A program made the translations under genes and the position numbers. DNA of 64,000 nt from Hydractinia symbiolongicarpus (taxonomy: Eukaryota; Cnidaria; Hydrozoa; Anthoathecata; Hydractiniidae): positions 2,420,001-2,484,000 of the forward strand of contig NC_079883.1 in NCBI RefSeq assembly GCF_029227915.1. The letters run 5' to 3'. This document shows positions 1-14,226 of the stretch, one piece after another. Positions within the stretch are counted from its first letter, which is position 1. The number at the start of each line of letters is the position of its first letter. The notes below the pieces were generated by a model. That model was given only the letters and a program-made list of their open reading frames with translations, had not been told where the DNA came from and searched no databases.

Positions 1-1317
1 TAAGGTATTTGGTCCTAAACCTGGGACACATTTTATCTGTTTGAATTATATATTTTAAATCCTGAGAATCACTTTGAATGTTTTCTGTAGACATGGCTTG
101 TCAAAATTGATATGCTGTCAAAAACAGTTTATCGGTGTCTCCAAAAATGGCTAAATTCAGGAACTCAGAAACTATGATAGTAGTAAAAAAATTTTTTGGG
201 TTCATTTCATCAGACTGGTCTAAAAACATATAATATCAAGTTTCAAGTCAATATTTCAATTTTTACTGAAGTAATAGGAGTTTTACTTAGTATAGCTTTT
301 CACACCGCTGACACCAAAATGGCTGCAGGGACTAATCGGTTTGAAATTAATTTATAATTTTTTAATAACAACCTTTTTTTCTGATGTGTTTTTATTTTCC
401 TGTTAAACTCACCCATTGAAAACACCGGAATGCAGAAAGTACTAGTTCTTCAGAAATATGTAAAATGTACAAAACACAATTAAAAACATACAAAACCCTT
501 ACTAGCTATATACATACAAGTGTAGCAATAAGTCTTAAAGCAAGCATAATAAAAATCTATACGTAATATAAAGGTACTATAAATATATACAGGCTCTATA
601 ATGGTGCTTATGACTATGAGCTAAAAAAGTCCTCGTTAGGGATAAATAAACTAGGAGCAAGAATCTGTGTCACTGCAGGAAAAATCATATCTGAATGCGA
701 CTAGTAAAAGTGAAAAACACATGTAGAAGGGAGGGAGGCGGTGCTGAAAAGGCTGAAGAACTGAAAAGGAAGATGCTATGCACATGGCTCTTTTATACCA
801 CCTTGCAATGCATCATGGAATGCCAAGGGGGATGTCCCTGAGCACATGGTGAAGTGAGACAACTTCAATGTGGGTCTGAAGGTGTATCACTGGGGGAATT
901 TAAACCCTTATAAACACAAGTATTTATAAGAACACAAAAGTTGTTGCATAGCTTATGTATATGACATTAGGATAAGGATGAAAAAGTTACTGTGGGACAT
1001 GGGTTTTAAACCTTAAAAATTTCCAGCGAGAAATTTGAAACTAATAAATGACAAAATTGCAAAAGTTTATCTTAAAAATTTTAATTTTTGTTAATGTGAA
1101 AGTAATCCACATGAAAAAGTTTCTGATGTTTTTTATGAAGAAATCTTCCATAATTACCCATATGGGATAACTTGATGAACAATGAATTTTCCTGCAGGTA
1201 TTCTCAAATATGTGTAATATAATTTTAAAAACTGTGATGTCATTTTCCTCTTAAGTTTTGACTTTTAACCGAGCTAAAAAGCTCAGCCTTGTCCTTTCAT
1301 ACTTAATCTAGGCTTAG
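1..1317. other. intergenic, no gene recognised
   Basis: No coding region could be supported. The stretch is AT-rich. A more GC-rich patch at about 717-900 carries a TATA-like TATAAAAG read on the minus strand (near 790-797). It could be a promoter or a repeat fragment, but nothing identifies a transcript. Confidence 0.5.
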
Positions 1318-4180
1318 GTAAAGCTAGCCGTATCTAACAGCCGTACCTAAGCCGTACCTTAGCCGTACCTTAGCCGTACGTAACTACACTTTTCTTTTTA
1401 AGGTGAGGTAATGTATTTTAATGGAAAAAACTGAGCTAATCGTAGTGGTAAATTTGTTATGTCACTGAATTTCTGTTTCTCAATCGCCAATGAACCCGCA
1501 AAATACGAAAAATGTTAACGAAACATCTTGCTCTTATAGAAACCAAACGTGGGAGAGCGCGGGAAGGTGATTCCCAAATCGACAACTTAAGTACGGCTGG
1601 CAATAAAAGGTGGTTAGTACGAGCGGTAAATCTCAATGCGACTTATCAAGTAAAGTAAAATAAAGTGGATAAGTTAGGCAAAGAGAGGAAAAATATGAAA
1701 ATTATAAGACAACATATATTTTGCGGTTGGGTCCTATCGTATAAGAAACATCTTCAAATGCTACAAATGTTCAATAAAAACGAAATTAGATTAGGTACGG
1801 CTAGGTAAACTAAGGTACGGCTGGACCATACTAAGGTACGGCTGGGTCCTATCATTTAAGAAACAACTTCAAATGCTAAAAATGTTCAATAAAAACGAAA
1901 TTAGGTTATGTACGGCTATCATTGATCAAAATGAAAGTATGGCTGCACATCTATTTATAGTAAAATAAATTGTATAGCTGAAAATATAAAAAATATTACC
2001 TAAGAAACGAGATGTTTTAACAAATACAAACAGGATAATATATGACTATATTTTAATAAATATCTCTATCAGTGTCAGATTGATTGCTTACATTCTCTAA
2101 CGTTTCCATTTCTAGGATCAAATCTGTAATAGATCTATCTGATCTTGATGCAATATATCGGAACGCTAACAACTGTAAACAACTGGCACGTTTTATTGAT
2201 TCTTTAACCGCAATTTTCTAAAAGCTATTTTTTAATCAGGGAAATAAGTGTGTTTACTGTACTACAATCGGGAATATTTGGGTTCAAAATATTCCCGAAA
2301 TTTTACGTTAATTCCAAAAGATTTATTCAATAGTAATCGAGACTCTAACTTAGCATCTAACATAGATAAAATATTAATTACTAGCCTTCATTTACTCACA
2401 TTTAACTTAAGTCCTCTTTAAAGTTCTGGGTTCCAGTTTTCCGCGGGATAAAACATAAAAACACAGCGTGGGAGAGTGCTAGTCGCGACAATAGTTCTTT
2501 ATCGGTCTGGGTTGTATAATGAATGAACCATTTGACAACATACCGAAAATAACAGGCGTGATTTTGCATGGTTAAACTAGTATGCCAAAAAGTGTATTTC
2601 ATCTGAGCATAAAATATTTTTTAGGTGTTGAAAATAGAAAATATTAGTGTATATTTTGCTCTCGTAATAGAAAAAAAAAGAGTGTGTGAGGAATGAAGTG
2701 ACAGTTTTTTTTGTAAGAAACACCTAGACTTGGATTCTTTTGGTTATTATTTTTCATCTTATTTGTTAATGTGTTAGCGCATGCTCATTTTAATTCTGTC
2801 AAGAAATATGTATTTATGTTTGTTGTTGTTTTTAGAAAAATCAGTAAAATTTTGCCCTTGCCCTTAACCTTATTGTTCTTATAAAAAATTGTTTTTATAA
2901 AAAGTGTATATGCTGAATTAAATCGGGACACAGTTAACACAATCAAAATTAAAAATAAAAAACCTTTACTCACACATTGTTTCGCGGTTTTATTAGGTTC
3001 TTCCTTTTTCTTATCGTTTTCCATCATTAAAATAACGTGCACTCATAAACAACAACGAATATAAATTTTTTTTAAAAGTTCTTTTGTTTTATATAAAAAG
3101 TTTACATCTCTTTCATTAACTATAACATCCAACGAATAAAAACGCGTGTGTTCTTCAACTGGCGAGAACGGTAATTCTACTCCTTATTCAGACATTCACA
3201 GTCTATACCTCAGTTAAAAAGGAAAATTTACTGCATCACTTTCAAAGTAGCATTTTTTTATTTTCCTGTGCAGAAAACAATGTGGAGCCAACCTAGTAGA
3301 GCATATTGCATACAATTTTTTTCTTAACCTCGCCCCCACTTTACTTTCCAGTATACTCTACTTCTTCTGCGTACTTATTGTTTTTCGTTTATATTAAATT
3401 TTTTTAGCATTTGAAGATGTTTCTTATATAATAAAATCCAGCCTTACCTTGATATTTTCCAGCCGTACCTTATTTTGGTTAGTCGTACCTAACATAATTT
3501 CGTTTTCATTGAACTTTTTAGCATTTGAAGATGTTTCTTATACGATAGGACCTAGCCGTACCTTAATATTTTCCAGCCGTACCTTATTTTGGTTAGCCGT
3601 ACCTAACTTAATTTTGTTTTTATTGAACGTTTTTAGCATTTGAAATTGTTTCTTATATGATAAGATCCAGCTGTACCTTAATATGGTCCAGCCGTACCTT
3701 AATATTATCTAGCCGTACCTTGGCAACCGTATTTATATTTAGCCGGCTGTAGTCACTTTCCACGCTAGCTGTACAGCTATTACGGGAACCTAACCTAATA
3801 TTGTCCGCAGCGTAATAATGTTCAATCTTACTTTACTAAAGTTTTTCATACATTCAATTTTAAAAACCTCTTTTGTATTTGTATTAAAATCATTTTATAA
3901 AAATTATAAACATGTAAGATATATTATTATCGGTATTTCATCATTGAGGATTCCCTGGGGGTTACTGGATGGAGTGCTCCATTTTGCATCATTTTTATCG
4001 GCATAGATATTCACCTAAAAGACGAAATAAAAGTTGACAATTAAACTTTGGTAGCTATACATTAACGAATAATTTTAAGCTTAGAAGCAAGTGGTCTTAC
4101 ACAGAGCTGCTAATTACGAATTTTCTTAAGTACGGCTAAGGTACGTTTAAGGTACGGCTGTTAGGTACGGCTAGCTTTAC
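1318..4180. mobile_element. TIR DNA element with subterminal inverted repeat arrays
   Basis: The ends are inverted copies of about 31 bp (1,318-1,348 and 4,150-4,180; one mismatch seen), with the core motif AGCCGTACCT. Inside each end are further copies of that motif and of a longer unit of about 113-119 bp containing a conserved block around 'agcatttgaagatgtttctta'. These lie at about 1,729 and 1,848 on the left, and in inverted orientation at about 3,408, 3,521 and 3,637 on the right. No transposase ORF was seen, so the element appears non-autonomous. The superfamily is not assigned. A 12-bp perfect hairpin with a 7-nt loop sits inside at 2,268-2,298. Confidence 0.65.
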
Positions 4181-6752
4181 TTTAGCTTAATCTAGCTAGC
4201 TAGGGCCAAAAAGTTTAATATTCTAACTTGACCTATTTTACTAAGTATTAAGTAATAAATGCTAGAATAATCCTAAATCAAGCTATAGGGTAGCTAAGCT
4301 ACCTGTAAGAATAACATCAAACAACGTCGAGGCTGTTCTCTTTTGTAAACAAACCCAGTGGTATTTTGTAATAAGTACCAAATTTTATGTGTTTATGAGT
4401 GTAACCAAAGCGCCCTGTACGTAGATCCTAAAAATTTATGTCATTGGCTCACTCTTCACGAATGAAACCACGTAACAAAGAAACCGTACTTTGCTATTTT
4501 CTGTAACCTATATCGAGATTTGGCTGTGACATATATCAGAATTAATTGTCTTTAAACAAGCGACGTGTCGTTTGCTCATCAAAAGGAACATGAGATTGAA
4601 TAAATGAAGGTGTAATGAGACACTATGGTTCCTGTGTTTTGTTTATGTTGAGTTTAGGTTAAAAAAGCTTTTTTAATGTACGTCTCAACGAAAAATTTTT
4701 TTGAGCTAAGAATGTAAGCAGTTCTTTACCACGCGACCGCTCCAATCCCGGTTATTTAACCCTTAGAAGAGAACATATCAGTTTTTTAAATGACTTTCTG
4801 AGTGAGTGTATATTTTATCCGACGACAAGAAATTTTATCCGACGAATAAATTATATTTTGTCGCATTCGAAACAGGCGCATTATTAGAGTAGATAGATAT
4901 TCACACGTCAATTAAAATGTTGAAGTTAAGAATCAATTTGTAATCTCGTAAGATTGTTGCCAATAAAAAATCTATCCGTCATCATTCCTTATAAACCTGT
5001 ATGCATATTTTTGAAATGGCGAATATAATAGAATTAATTTAGGTTAGGATTAAAGAAAATTTTATCTAGGTCAAAACATTATTGATATAAAAGTTGATTC
5101 AACCACTCAAAAGGTCAAGTACAAAAATTTATACACAGTTCAGAACCACATAGACGTCTAGACAACCTGTTATGAATAATAGTTTTTATGATGAATTTGC
5201 TACTTTTTTATTTTTACTGAAAATAAAGTACGTAAAATAAACTACGGTCTGTAAATTATATGGAACATCAGTAAACCGAAAATTTGTTTTAACGAGAGAA
5301 CAGAAACAACACGAGAAGCTGTAAAAAGGTAAGTAATACCTCCAGAAGAAAGTAGTTGCTCAAACTGACTTTATGTACAATTCTATGTAAAATTACGAAG
5401 GATATAGCTAGCTAGCTAGTTTAAAATGTTTGTAGGTTATCTTATTAGAAAGTTTGATTTGAAAGTAAAGTAAGTACTTATATCGAATAAATCATGGTTA
5501 TTCAATGTGTAGGGAACTTTTCTCTCATTTTTGGATGCCCAAGGCTAAAATACGGAGTTACCGTGTAAACAGGAAAGATGTACAATTTTTTCCGGTTTTA
5601 TGTTTTTTTAAAAGTTGGACATGCTGGACAGTTCAACTTTTGCTCGAAATTAACAGAATGATTAATGAGCTATTGTTTATACTAAAGATTTCAGTATATT
5701 TTTTGTGTTTCTAATCACAACCGCTTTTTTCTTCTACTATTATCCCTGCTGTTATAGCAATACCCGCCATGGAAAATATACTTTTTTTTTGGTATCCATT
5801 GTTAATCTTAACGTGTAGACAGTTGTACTACCTGCAACTAAACTTGTAAATTTTTTCTATAACTAAACGGTCCGTTTAAACTTATCTTGTATTTTATCTT
5901 TAATAAGATATTTATGAAGATTTAAGTTGTTGTTTTTTTCGTTAATGAAAGTTGAAAACCAACAGCTGTTTTGTAGCCCATGTAAATAAAAAAATCAGAC
6001 AAAAACATTAAATTTAAAGAAACAACCCGATAAAAGAAACGAAATATTCCCTATGTCTTGTAAAAAAATAAGCTTAACAAAAATTAACGACACATGCATT
6101 GTTCCAAAAAAAATTTTTATATAGGTATGCATATATTAAAGTAAGCATTTTTAAATGACAATGGTTCAATGTCTGGTAAATTTTCCAGAATGAATTCCAT
6201 TCAATAACTTCACAATTTAAATACTATTCTGGATCAAGGTCATCCTCAGGGATTCTCTCTTTCTGACGTGCGGCTAGCTATTTCTTCTAGCCTTTCGAAT
6301 TGTCAGAAATAGAGGACGGGATTGACTCTTGATGAAATAATTTAAGCAGGCGTGGGATCAAAATGTAGTATTTCTTTATTTCCTTTGTATCAAGAACTGC
6401 GCAACTAGTTGACGATCTTGCCTTGCAACATTTAGCTAAATCACCTGATGACAAGTTAGTTACCAATCTCGTTCGAGAAACGTCCTGCTCTCGTCCAACA
6501 CGGTTTGGTAATATAACTAGCAGTCTCGCTTTCGTAAATTACGCGTAAACTTTCTAGATAATCCAGAAATAAGTTTCCCTTTATTGGTAAAGTTACACAA
6601 CCTAAGGCAGCCACTTTAAAATATAATTCAAGGACGAAAAAAAAGTTAAAATAAATACACCAGTTACTCATCCTAACACGGGTGTATTTTTCAACTGCAA
6701 AATTAAACTTCTTTTAATCTATTAATACTCGTAAAATGAGTGCCTACTAAAA
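4181..6752. other. intergenic, no gene recognised
   Basis: Only short chance-like ORFs are present. There is a short direct repeat near 4,815-4,855 (units containing ATCCGACGA) and runs of GCTAGCTAG near 4,190 and 5,410. No conserved protein or RNA was recognised. Confidence 0.5.
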
Positions 6753-8455
6753 CAGGGTTCCCACAAGATTTAAATTCTCAAAATTGAGGAGATTTGAGTA
6801 GAATTGAGGGGAAATTTTCACTTTTTGAGGAGATTGAGGAATCAAAATTGAGGAGTTTTTCACAAATTTTCAGGAAATTTGAGGAGATTTTTTTAGATAA
6901 AGTTATGACTAACGTAAAAAATCTATTGGGTAAAGTCTCTAATATAAATATAATTTCCAACATGGACGGGTACGAACAAAATAAAATGTCTTTTTTCATA
7001 TTTAGATAAAATATAAAAATATAAAACATAAACAAAATTTAGAAACAGTGCATGATAAAACATGACTAAGTAAATAACTGAAGATAGTAATCTATACAAA
7101 AGATCCTTTTTAGAAATATTAGTATTTTTAAAACATAGGCATATGAGCATTATTTACATGTAAATAAATATGTAGATGGCGGAACTTTTTCCCTGGACAA
7201 AAACAAAACAAAGGGATAAATACTAAAAATCCTAAATAACGTTTTCTTTCTCCTTCATTAGCTTTTGGAGAAGTTCTGAATACTCCATAATTTCCTTTTC
7301 CTTCTCGCTTACTGTTTTTCTCAGTGAGTTGGACTTTGTTATCAAAGTTTTCATTTCCAAGACAGCCGTTTTCTCCTCAGCATCTTTAGAGCATTTGTCG
7401 GCATCTTTTGATAACAAAACTACAGTTTTCTCAAGCATCTTTTTCTTGGATCGGATAACATCTATTTCTTCTTGGATTGATTTCCTTTTTGAAATTTTTG
7501 CTGATTCAGCTTTCTCTTTTCGTTGATTAACCAAATATTCATTGTATTTGCCTCTTGCAGCTCGTACACTCTTACGCAATTTTCCACATACTTCATATTC
7601 CTCAGAACTAAGATTGTTTGATGTCAAATGATCGTGAACTATTCGTTGCGAAATCAAGCTCACAGTGGAGAGGTTTTCGACAAGCAATGAGATATTGATA
7701 CTGAATCCTCTCTCGACCGCAGCCTGTCCATGAGACAATGTGAGGATCATTTTTAGCACTTCAGCTAACTTATCGATACATTTCGTGCCAACTATGTGCT
7801 TCCAATAGAATACATCGAGACATTACAGTCATAATGTGTATTCTTACCGGCTAGTCCGGGTAGTAAAGGTACACACGGAATGCTTCTTTGTTTTCGCACT
7901 AAAACTTTCACAATTTATTTTGTTAGAAGAAAGATACTAGTATATACTTATTTGCAGGTCAAACGTACTTTACACGGACTAGCCTGTAGAATTATGGCTG
8001 TAAAGACTGTTTGTCATCACTGATTTATCTCTGGATTCTCAATGACAATATCCTAAAAACCTAAACTGACTTTAAGACCTTTATTTAAAATTTTAATTCA
8101 GTAAAAACATATGAAAACAAGAAAAACCGGTATAAAATTTCATCTAATTATCAGAACTGCAATCATTCTATCTTCTAAAAAACAGCCTTTAATTTGCTGT
8201 CCATAGAACAAGTTTCACGAAACAAATGTATGAGAAAAATAAATATACAATTAATATTGGCGATATAAAATTCTGCTACATGAGATTCTTGACATAATTC
8301 AAAAAAAAATTTTATCAACTAAAATAAATCCATTTGAGGAGATTTGAGGGGAAAATTGGACAAATTGAAGAAAAATAAGGAGATTTAAGGATATTTGAGG
8401 AGCAAAACCAAAATTGAGGAGATTTGAGGATATTTGAGGAGGCGTGGGAACCCTG
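6753..8455 (-). mobile_element. decayed hAT DNA transposon with 5-bp TSD
   Basis: The element is bounded by perfect 12-bp inverted repeats, CAGGGTTCCCAC at the left and its complement at the right. It is flanked by an exact 5-bp direct repeat TAAAA (6,748-6,752 and 8,456-8,460). The subterminal regions are rich in 'ttgaggagattt' motifs. The only coding remnant is the C-terminal part of a hAT transposase on the minus strand (7,232 to about 7,813). The 1.7-kb length and the missing catalytic portion make it non-autonomous. A 5-bp rather than 8-bp duplication suggests one of the hAT subgroups with short target duplications; that subgrouping is from memory. Confidence 0.88.
7232..7813 (-). pseudogene. 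hAT transposase C-terminal remnant
   Basis: The minus-strand reading frame contains the hAT dimerisation-region signature LTLSHGQAAVERGFSIN, preceded in frame by YWKHIVGTK and followed by ENLSTVSLISQRIVHDH. This part normally drives transposase oligomerisation. The remaining roughly 110 residues are Lys/Glu-rich and likely coiled coil. The RNase H-like catalytic core and the N-terminal zinc finger are absent, so this is a fragment inside the element at 6,753-8,455. It may still encode a dimerisation-only peptide, but no start or promoter evidence supports that. Confidence 0.8.
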
Positions 8456-8968
8456 TAAAAGTCGATAATTAACCATCACTTTAATTAATACCCGTATTGT
8501 GTGACTTCAAAATGGCTGCGTGCAGTTTCATTCCGAGTTCTCCGCAGAGTAAATAATTTGCTAACGGCGAACCTGTAAATGTTTCCATGATTCATGCTTC
8601 ACCTTGATGCAAATACTAACCTTTGTTTAGCAATGAAAACAATAAATTAGTTTTTAGCTGTATTTACGAGAAAAAAAGAGAATAAAAAAGTCCTACAAAC
8701 GATACAAATGACATTAAAAAGATCGACACAAGATAATATCTAAATATATTTGTGTGTACGTTATATGCAAGAAACAGTTGTACAAGGTGAAAAATAAAGT
8801 CTAAAACATTTAAAACCTTACGAAGGTCTTGGAGTGACTATATGACAATTCATATAAATAAAAATACATTACATGTACGTGTTACTAATTCTAAAAATTC
8901 TATAAGTTAAACAACTAACAATTATTACATAAATTTTGTGCTTATAAAAAGAAACCTTTTTCCTCTTA

Positions 8969-11900
8969 TCAAACCATTCCAAGATGCATGATCTTGCGAA
9001 TGATCTCTGGTCCAGGCCACCGTCCCCTGAAAAAAAAGACAGTGTATTAAGTAGAAGTTAATAAATTAATCTTAATTATGTAAGCCTGAAAAATATTCCA
9101 CTTACTTCAATAAAAAGTTCCAATAGATTTCTGGCATAGCGTTAGCCTTCATATAATACATAGATGTGTGCTCCTGTGAAAAGATAAAAGAGAAAATTTA
9201 TAACAGAACGAAATAATTGACACATACAAATTTATTGAAATAAAAACATTAAAAAGAGAGAAAGAGAAAAAACAACAACTCAAAAGATTCAAAATATATA
9301 CTTACTCTTCCTTGATCAATTGGAAAGGTTTCTCGTGGCAATCCAGAATAATCAAATTCAGCCAAAATACATTTATTTGATCTCGTCACTAGAGGACACG
9401 ACGTATAGCCATTGTACTAAAATAGAAAAGACTAGTTCATTAGGGAAATTAAACTTTTTGTGAGTTTTTGTCAAGTTTAATTTTCGCCTATTCTTATGGG
9501 TGAACATCAAAGCTCTCAAATATTGTTTTGCAGCAAAATTATATAAAGTTGCGAAATATGTCAAATCCAAGACGATTCTGAAATTTGTGAAAAATAACAC
9601 AATATATGGTCCACGAATCTAGGAGTTCTTAGTAGTGCCCGAATTTAAACAAAAAAGTGCCAAGATAGATTCCATTTATCCTCTTCTCTTAAACCCTTTT
9701 TTGTAGGCTTCGCCACCGAGAACGAAGGGTTCTAAGTCCATCTTGCATCACCACTTATTTTTGCTTAATTTAATTCTTTTTCTTTTTTTAAAAAACGATT
9801 TACACCATTGTTTTCTATTCTGAATATATATTACATATGTGAATTTCACATGTCTTCTAAAGAGCCTTTAAAAAATGGTAAAAAAAAAAAAGAAAATGGG
9901 AGCAAATTTTTCTTTTCCCGAAATTCGTAAAATTCAACTTTTGCAAAATACTAGGACTTGCTGACTTCGCGAAAACTTATTTTATCGAAAAATAGTTCTC
10001 GGGAAAGTTAGATCTCGCTAGGTTAGTTCCCGCGGAAATAAGTTCTTGTGAAATTTAATTCTCACCAAAATTAACACCTTTAGGCACGATTCTAGTTAGC
10101 CAATTTAAAATTTAAAATGATGTAAACTTTACGCTTCCCGAGAATTTTTAGATTTATAGTGTAATAAAAAAATCCATTCAATTTTGTTTTTAACAAATGG
10201 TTCAAACTCCTCCCCTGCCCCCCTTCCACCCTTTTTCAGCCTGTCGCAAAAACTTCGGCAAATATTATCACGGTACAATTCGGTTCAAGGTAATCTAGAA
10301 AGCATGGCAATAATACCACAAAAAACTGTCTTCGCTTAAACAGTAAAAAGTGCTATTCCTCTTTAAATATTTTATGAAAAAACAATTAATAAAAAAGGTA
10401 CCTTAGCAGTCAATTCCTTGCCACTGAGAGCACTCATCATATTTTTTCGAAGAACACCAGATTGTGATGCAACAGCCGCAGCTGTTTTACTCACTGGTAA
10501 ATTCGAAGAATCGCCAATAGAGAATATGTTGGAGTATTTTACATGTTGAAGGGTTTCCGGATGAACGTCAACAAATCCAGTAGCATCAACAATAGAAGAC
10601 GATTTCAAAACATCCACTGGACCCATTGGAGGAGTCACATGCATGAAGTTATACTGAAAAAAAAAAATTAAATTATTGCGGACGGAATGGTCATGAGTTT
10701 TCAAGTCAGTGTTTGGTCTAGACAGCAAAATTTCGTTGCTTATCATTTCTTACTCGTGGTGATTGGCCGAACGCACAATATTAAAGATAAAGTATCAGAT
10801 GGATTTCTAACTAATTCATGTGTGTCAACCAATGAATTGGTACGTTATTTAAAAAAGAAAATATTTAAAATGTTATTTTGCTTTGATTATGAAATTTATT
10901 CGTCGGTTGGTAATAGAAATTGGAATATGGTAAAATACTTAACGATTTAGTATCTAACCAAAGTTTAATGTTGCAAAGATATATTTGTGTTACAAATACG
11001 CAGAAAAGTTATTTAGAAATGTATAACTCGTAATTAGTATCGACTCAATGAGTTTTTGATTCACAAAATAACAAATATTCTCTCTGTCATTTAAAGTACG
11101 GCATGCTCAACATTTGAGCCATGAAAGACCTCATCTATCTCACTTCTGTACCACAGATTTAAGGGGCTAAATCAATTTAATGATGATAGTGTGCTGAGTA
11201 AGGTTTAACAACAGTTAAAGCTTCTCAGGTTTATTTTTTTTTAATTTCAAACACAAATTCATTTCACTCACATCTACTGTCTCAGTTTTTTTCGGTGTGT
11301 TTTCATCATCAACATGCTCGAATACAGCCTTTCTGTTGATTGGGTCGATCGAAATTAAATGGCGGAACAAGTCAATCTTTATATTTCTGTCCTTGCAAAT
11401 TTTCAATAACGAGTTTCTGTACTTCTCAACAGCAAAAAGTACTCCGCCAGGAGTTTTGAATATCACATTAGTATTGTCTCGAATTCCATTCTAAAACGTC
11501 AATGTGAAAGTTAAAAAAAATTACACAGAGAAATATATTAAATTATAAAAAATGATTTTCTAATGTCAGATTGCAAGGATCACAACTCATAACTCATGTT
11601 GTTACACAGAACATTTATATTGAAAGGTTTTAAGGGTAAGGAGATCATAAGAATTCAAATATTGTTTTAAAAGGACTATGAAAAACATTTTTTTCAACCT
11701 TTCTTTAAGCTGGGGTTAGGCCTCCATGGTTCCTGGTCTTCCTCCCAAACTCGAATTTAAAAATCAAAAATTATAAAAATCTAAACGCGATTACTAATAC
11801 TGTTAATAATCACAACAATGCGTGTAAAAGATAATCCCTGGATAATAACCCTGTGCTGCACTAGCTTACCCTTTATTTGTCCTGTGTAATTCTTCAAGCT

Positions 11901-14226
11901 AGCAAAAGGGTAAGGTTACCAATAAAGTACCCAAGTAAGAATCTCATCCCGGTAAAAACAGTTTACTGGGATGAAAAAAAACTGACATAAAAATTACTTA
12001 CCTTTGTAAATATTTCTTCAGCTAAATACATAATCTTCTGTGGTGCACCTAAGCATTTTACAGGTGTAGCTGGCACAGTAAACAATGCATTCCCACCAGC
12101 AAATTTCTGCAGCTTGTTATACGTACCACCCACTGTATTGATTGAGTAATTGCTTGCAACATGGTCTGTGTCAAGTGCTTCAACAAGGCCAGGAATCTAT
12201 TTATTAAATTTAAAAATAAAGACAAAGAAAGAATATTAATTTAAGCCATAAAAGCAATAGTCAAATATATAAATAATACTGAATTGACAACAAAATAAAA
12301 ACTTTACCCTTTGGAAATCAAGTTGTAATCCGAGTGCTACAACCAGAAAATCATATGTAACCTAAAAGAAAATCAATTCTTTGCAACAATTTGTTATCCA
12401 AAGAGTACTTCGTAATTAAAACTAGTATAGTATAGAAAGATGACTTCAATAGTGATGGGTGAATATCGGTAAGATCTCTGAAATTTTGTTAGGGTCTTTC
12501 CTCAACTAAGGCTTTTGTCTATAATGAGCAAAAATTCCAGGGACTTCTTAAATGGAAGCTTCACACACCCTGCAAGACAATTTGTGGCTTTTGCATAAAA
12601 AATCGATGAGTACATCCCTTAAAAATAATACAAATCTCAGTATACCGAACCTACAATTTTGGATGTAGGTATATTGCTAAATAAAAATAAGCAAATCCTA
12701 ACTGTGCATTGTGACTACATATATATAAAATCATCCGTTTTTATAGAATTTTAAAAGAAATGATGCATAAAAATGCTACCAAGCCCTTTATTAAAGTCAG
12801 GGTTTTCATTCAAAATATAGGTTAAAATTTACCAATGCGCCAGCTCCTAGCTTGTCCTACAGTTTCCAAGTAGATTCTTGCAATCCTTTTTTTAATTTAA
12901 AACATTAATTTTTGTTTGAATTTAAGGTATGATACATATCGAGATTAGCACACTATTTACAAGAGATATTCTAGAAACATTTTAGAATCTTGACTCAATA
13001 ATTTTAGTTAGTATTTCATTAACAAATAGGACTATCTAGCATGATGATCACCCTTATAATTAATAATTTCATGACAATTCAGATTTGTTAACACAAAGAC
13101 ACCAATTTCATTCTTTCTAATTTGCCGCAGCACTTGGCAATTGCAAATGCTCATGTGTCAACAAAGTAGGTAGGCAAATAACATATCATGTAAGCAATTT
13201 GTTGCCAACACCTACACATTTAAATAAGAAAGGCTGAATTTATGCCTAGCTCCTAGCTTTTTTTACACAAAAACAGCATTTCGCCTTCGCAATTGTTAAT
13301 TTGCACAGCATTTTCTTGTTAACTTTGAATTATTCTACACCACACGCAATAAAACTTACTTTGTGACCTGATTCTGTAACAATAAAATTTTCATCAGCGT
13401 TAATGTTTGAAACTTTTTCTTGCATCCATTTTGCTTGGGGTGGCATGACTTGTGACATAGGTTTCATGGTTTGATCCTTGGATTTAAGACCTGCACCCAC
13501 CAGAGTCCACATAGGTTGGTAATAATGCCACTATAAAAATGTATAACATCTTACTTCATGAAAACCTCACCTGATTTAGATACATTACAGGGTGTACCTT
13601 AAAATGAGAAACCTAATATAAAACTGTGCAAAATGATGGGTGTACATACCAAACTTGTCTTGCAACAACATCCCTGTCAATTTACGTAGCATGCACAAAA
13701 CCCCTTACCAAATTTTCTTTACTAATTTTCACAAAGGGTCGTTTTTTATTGTGACCTTTAAAATTAAAAAGTGCAAGTAGCTCTAGTAGAGAGAATATAT
13801 ATCCAAAAAAACTATTCATAGAAACTCTGACTTGTATTCAGGGAATGTACCATTTATACGTTTTTAAACGTGTAAAAACATGAAGAAAGGATCACAAACA
13901 TTTCAAATTAGGTCCTACTTAGAAGAAGAAATATGGCATGTATCTAATCAAGATGGGATAGGGTATTAGTATTATGTGATACAAACCTGTGCAGGCTCAA
14001 CAACTGCAACTTGATGAGGATACTTTCGTGATAGATAGGATGCAATACTCAACCCACCAGTGCCACCACCTAACACAACATATTTGTATGAGGAGTTGCT
14101 ATCAGATGTTTTTCCAACCGCTGGTGTTGTTAATTTTCGAACAGCGTTTGTAGAAAATGTTGTTCCAACAGCACAAGAACACGAGCGAGGTATTTTTGTA
14201 CGGCCTAGTCTTGAGACAAGAGCCAT
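8969..14226 (-). CDS. SQOR: sulfide:quinone oxidoreductase, mitochondrial
   Basis: SQOR oxidises hydrogen sulfide at the mitochondrial inner membrane and passes electrons to ubiquinone. Nine coding exons with GT-AG borders were placed: 14226-13987, 13530-13360, 12361-12308, 12196-12002, 11490-11272, 10653-10402, 9416-9306, 9173-9106 and 9026-8969. They sum to 1,368 nt (455 aa), close to the animal protein, with all phases compatible. An Arg-rich N-terminus fits a mitochondrial presequence. The FAD-binding motif VVLGGGTGGLS lies near residue 50, followed by HYYQPMWTLVGAG. Both redox cysteines are present, in TPVKCLGAPQKIMYL and YTSCPLVT. The C-terminus ends KIMHLGMV. The ATG is chosen because it opens the presequence exon. 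The upstream neighbour, calcineurin B, is on the same strand but functionally unrelated. Confidence 0.96.

Noticed and set aside
7329-7526. Plus-strand ORF in the hAT element
   Set aside because: Antisense shadow of the Lys/Glu-rich coiled-coil part of the transposase remnant.
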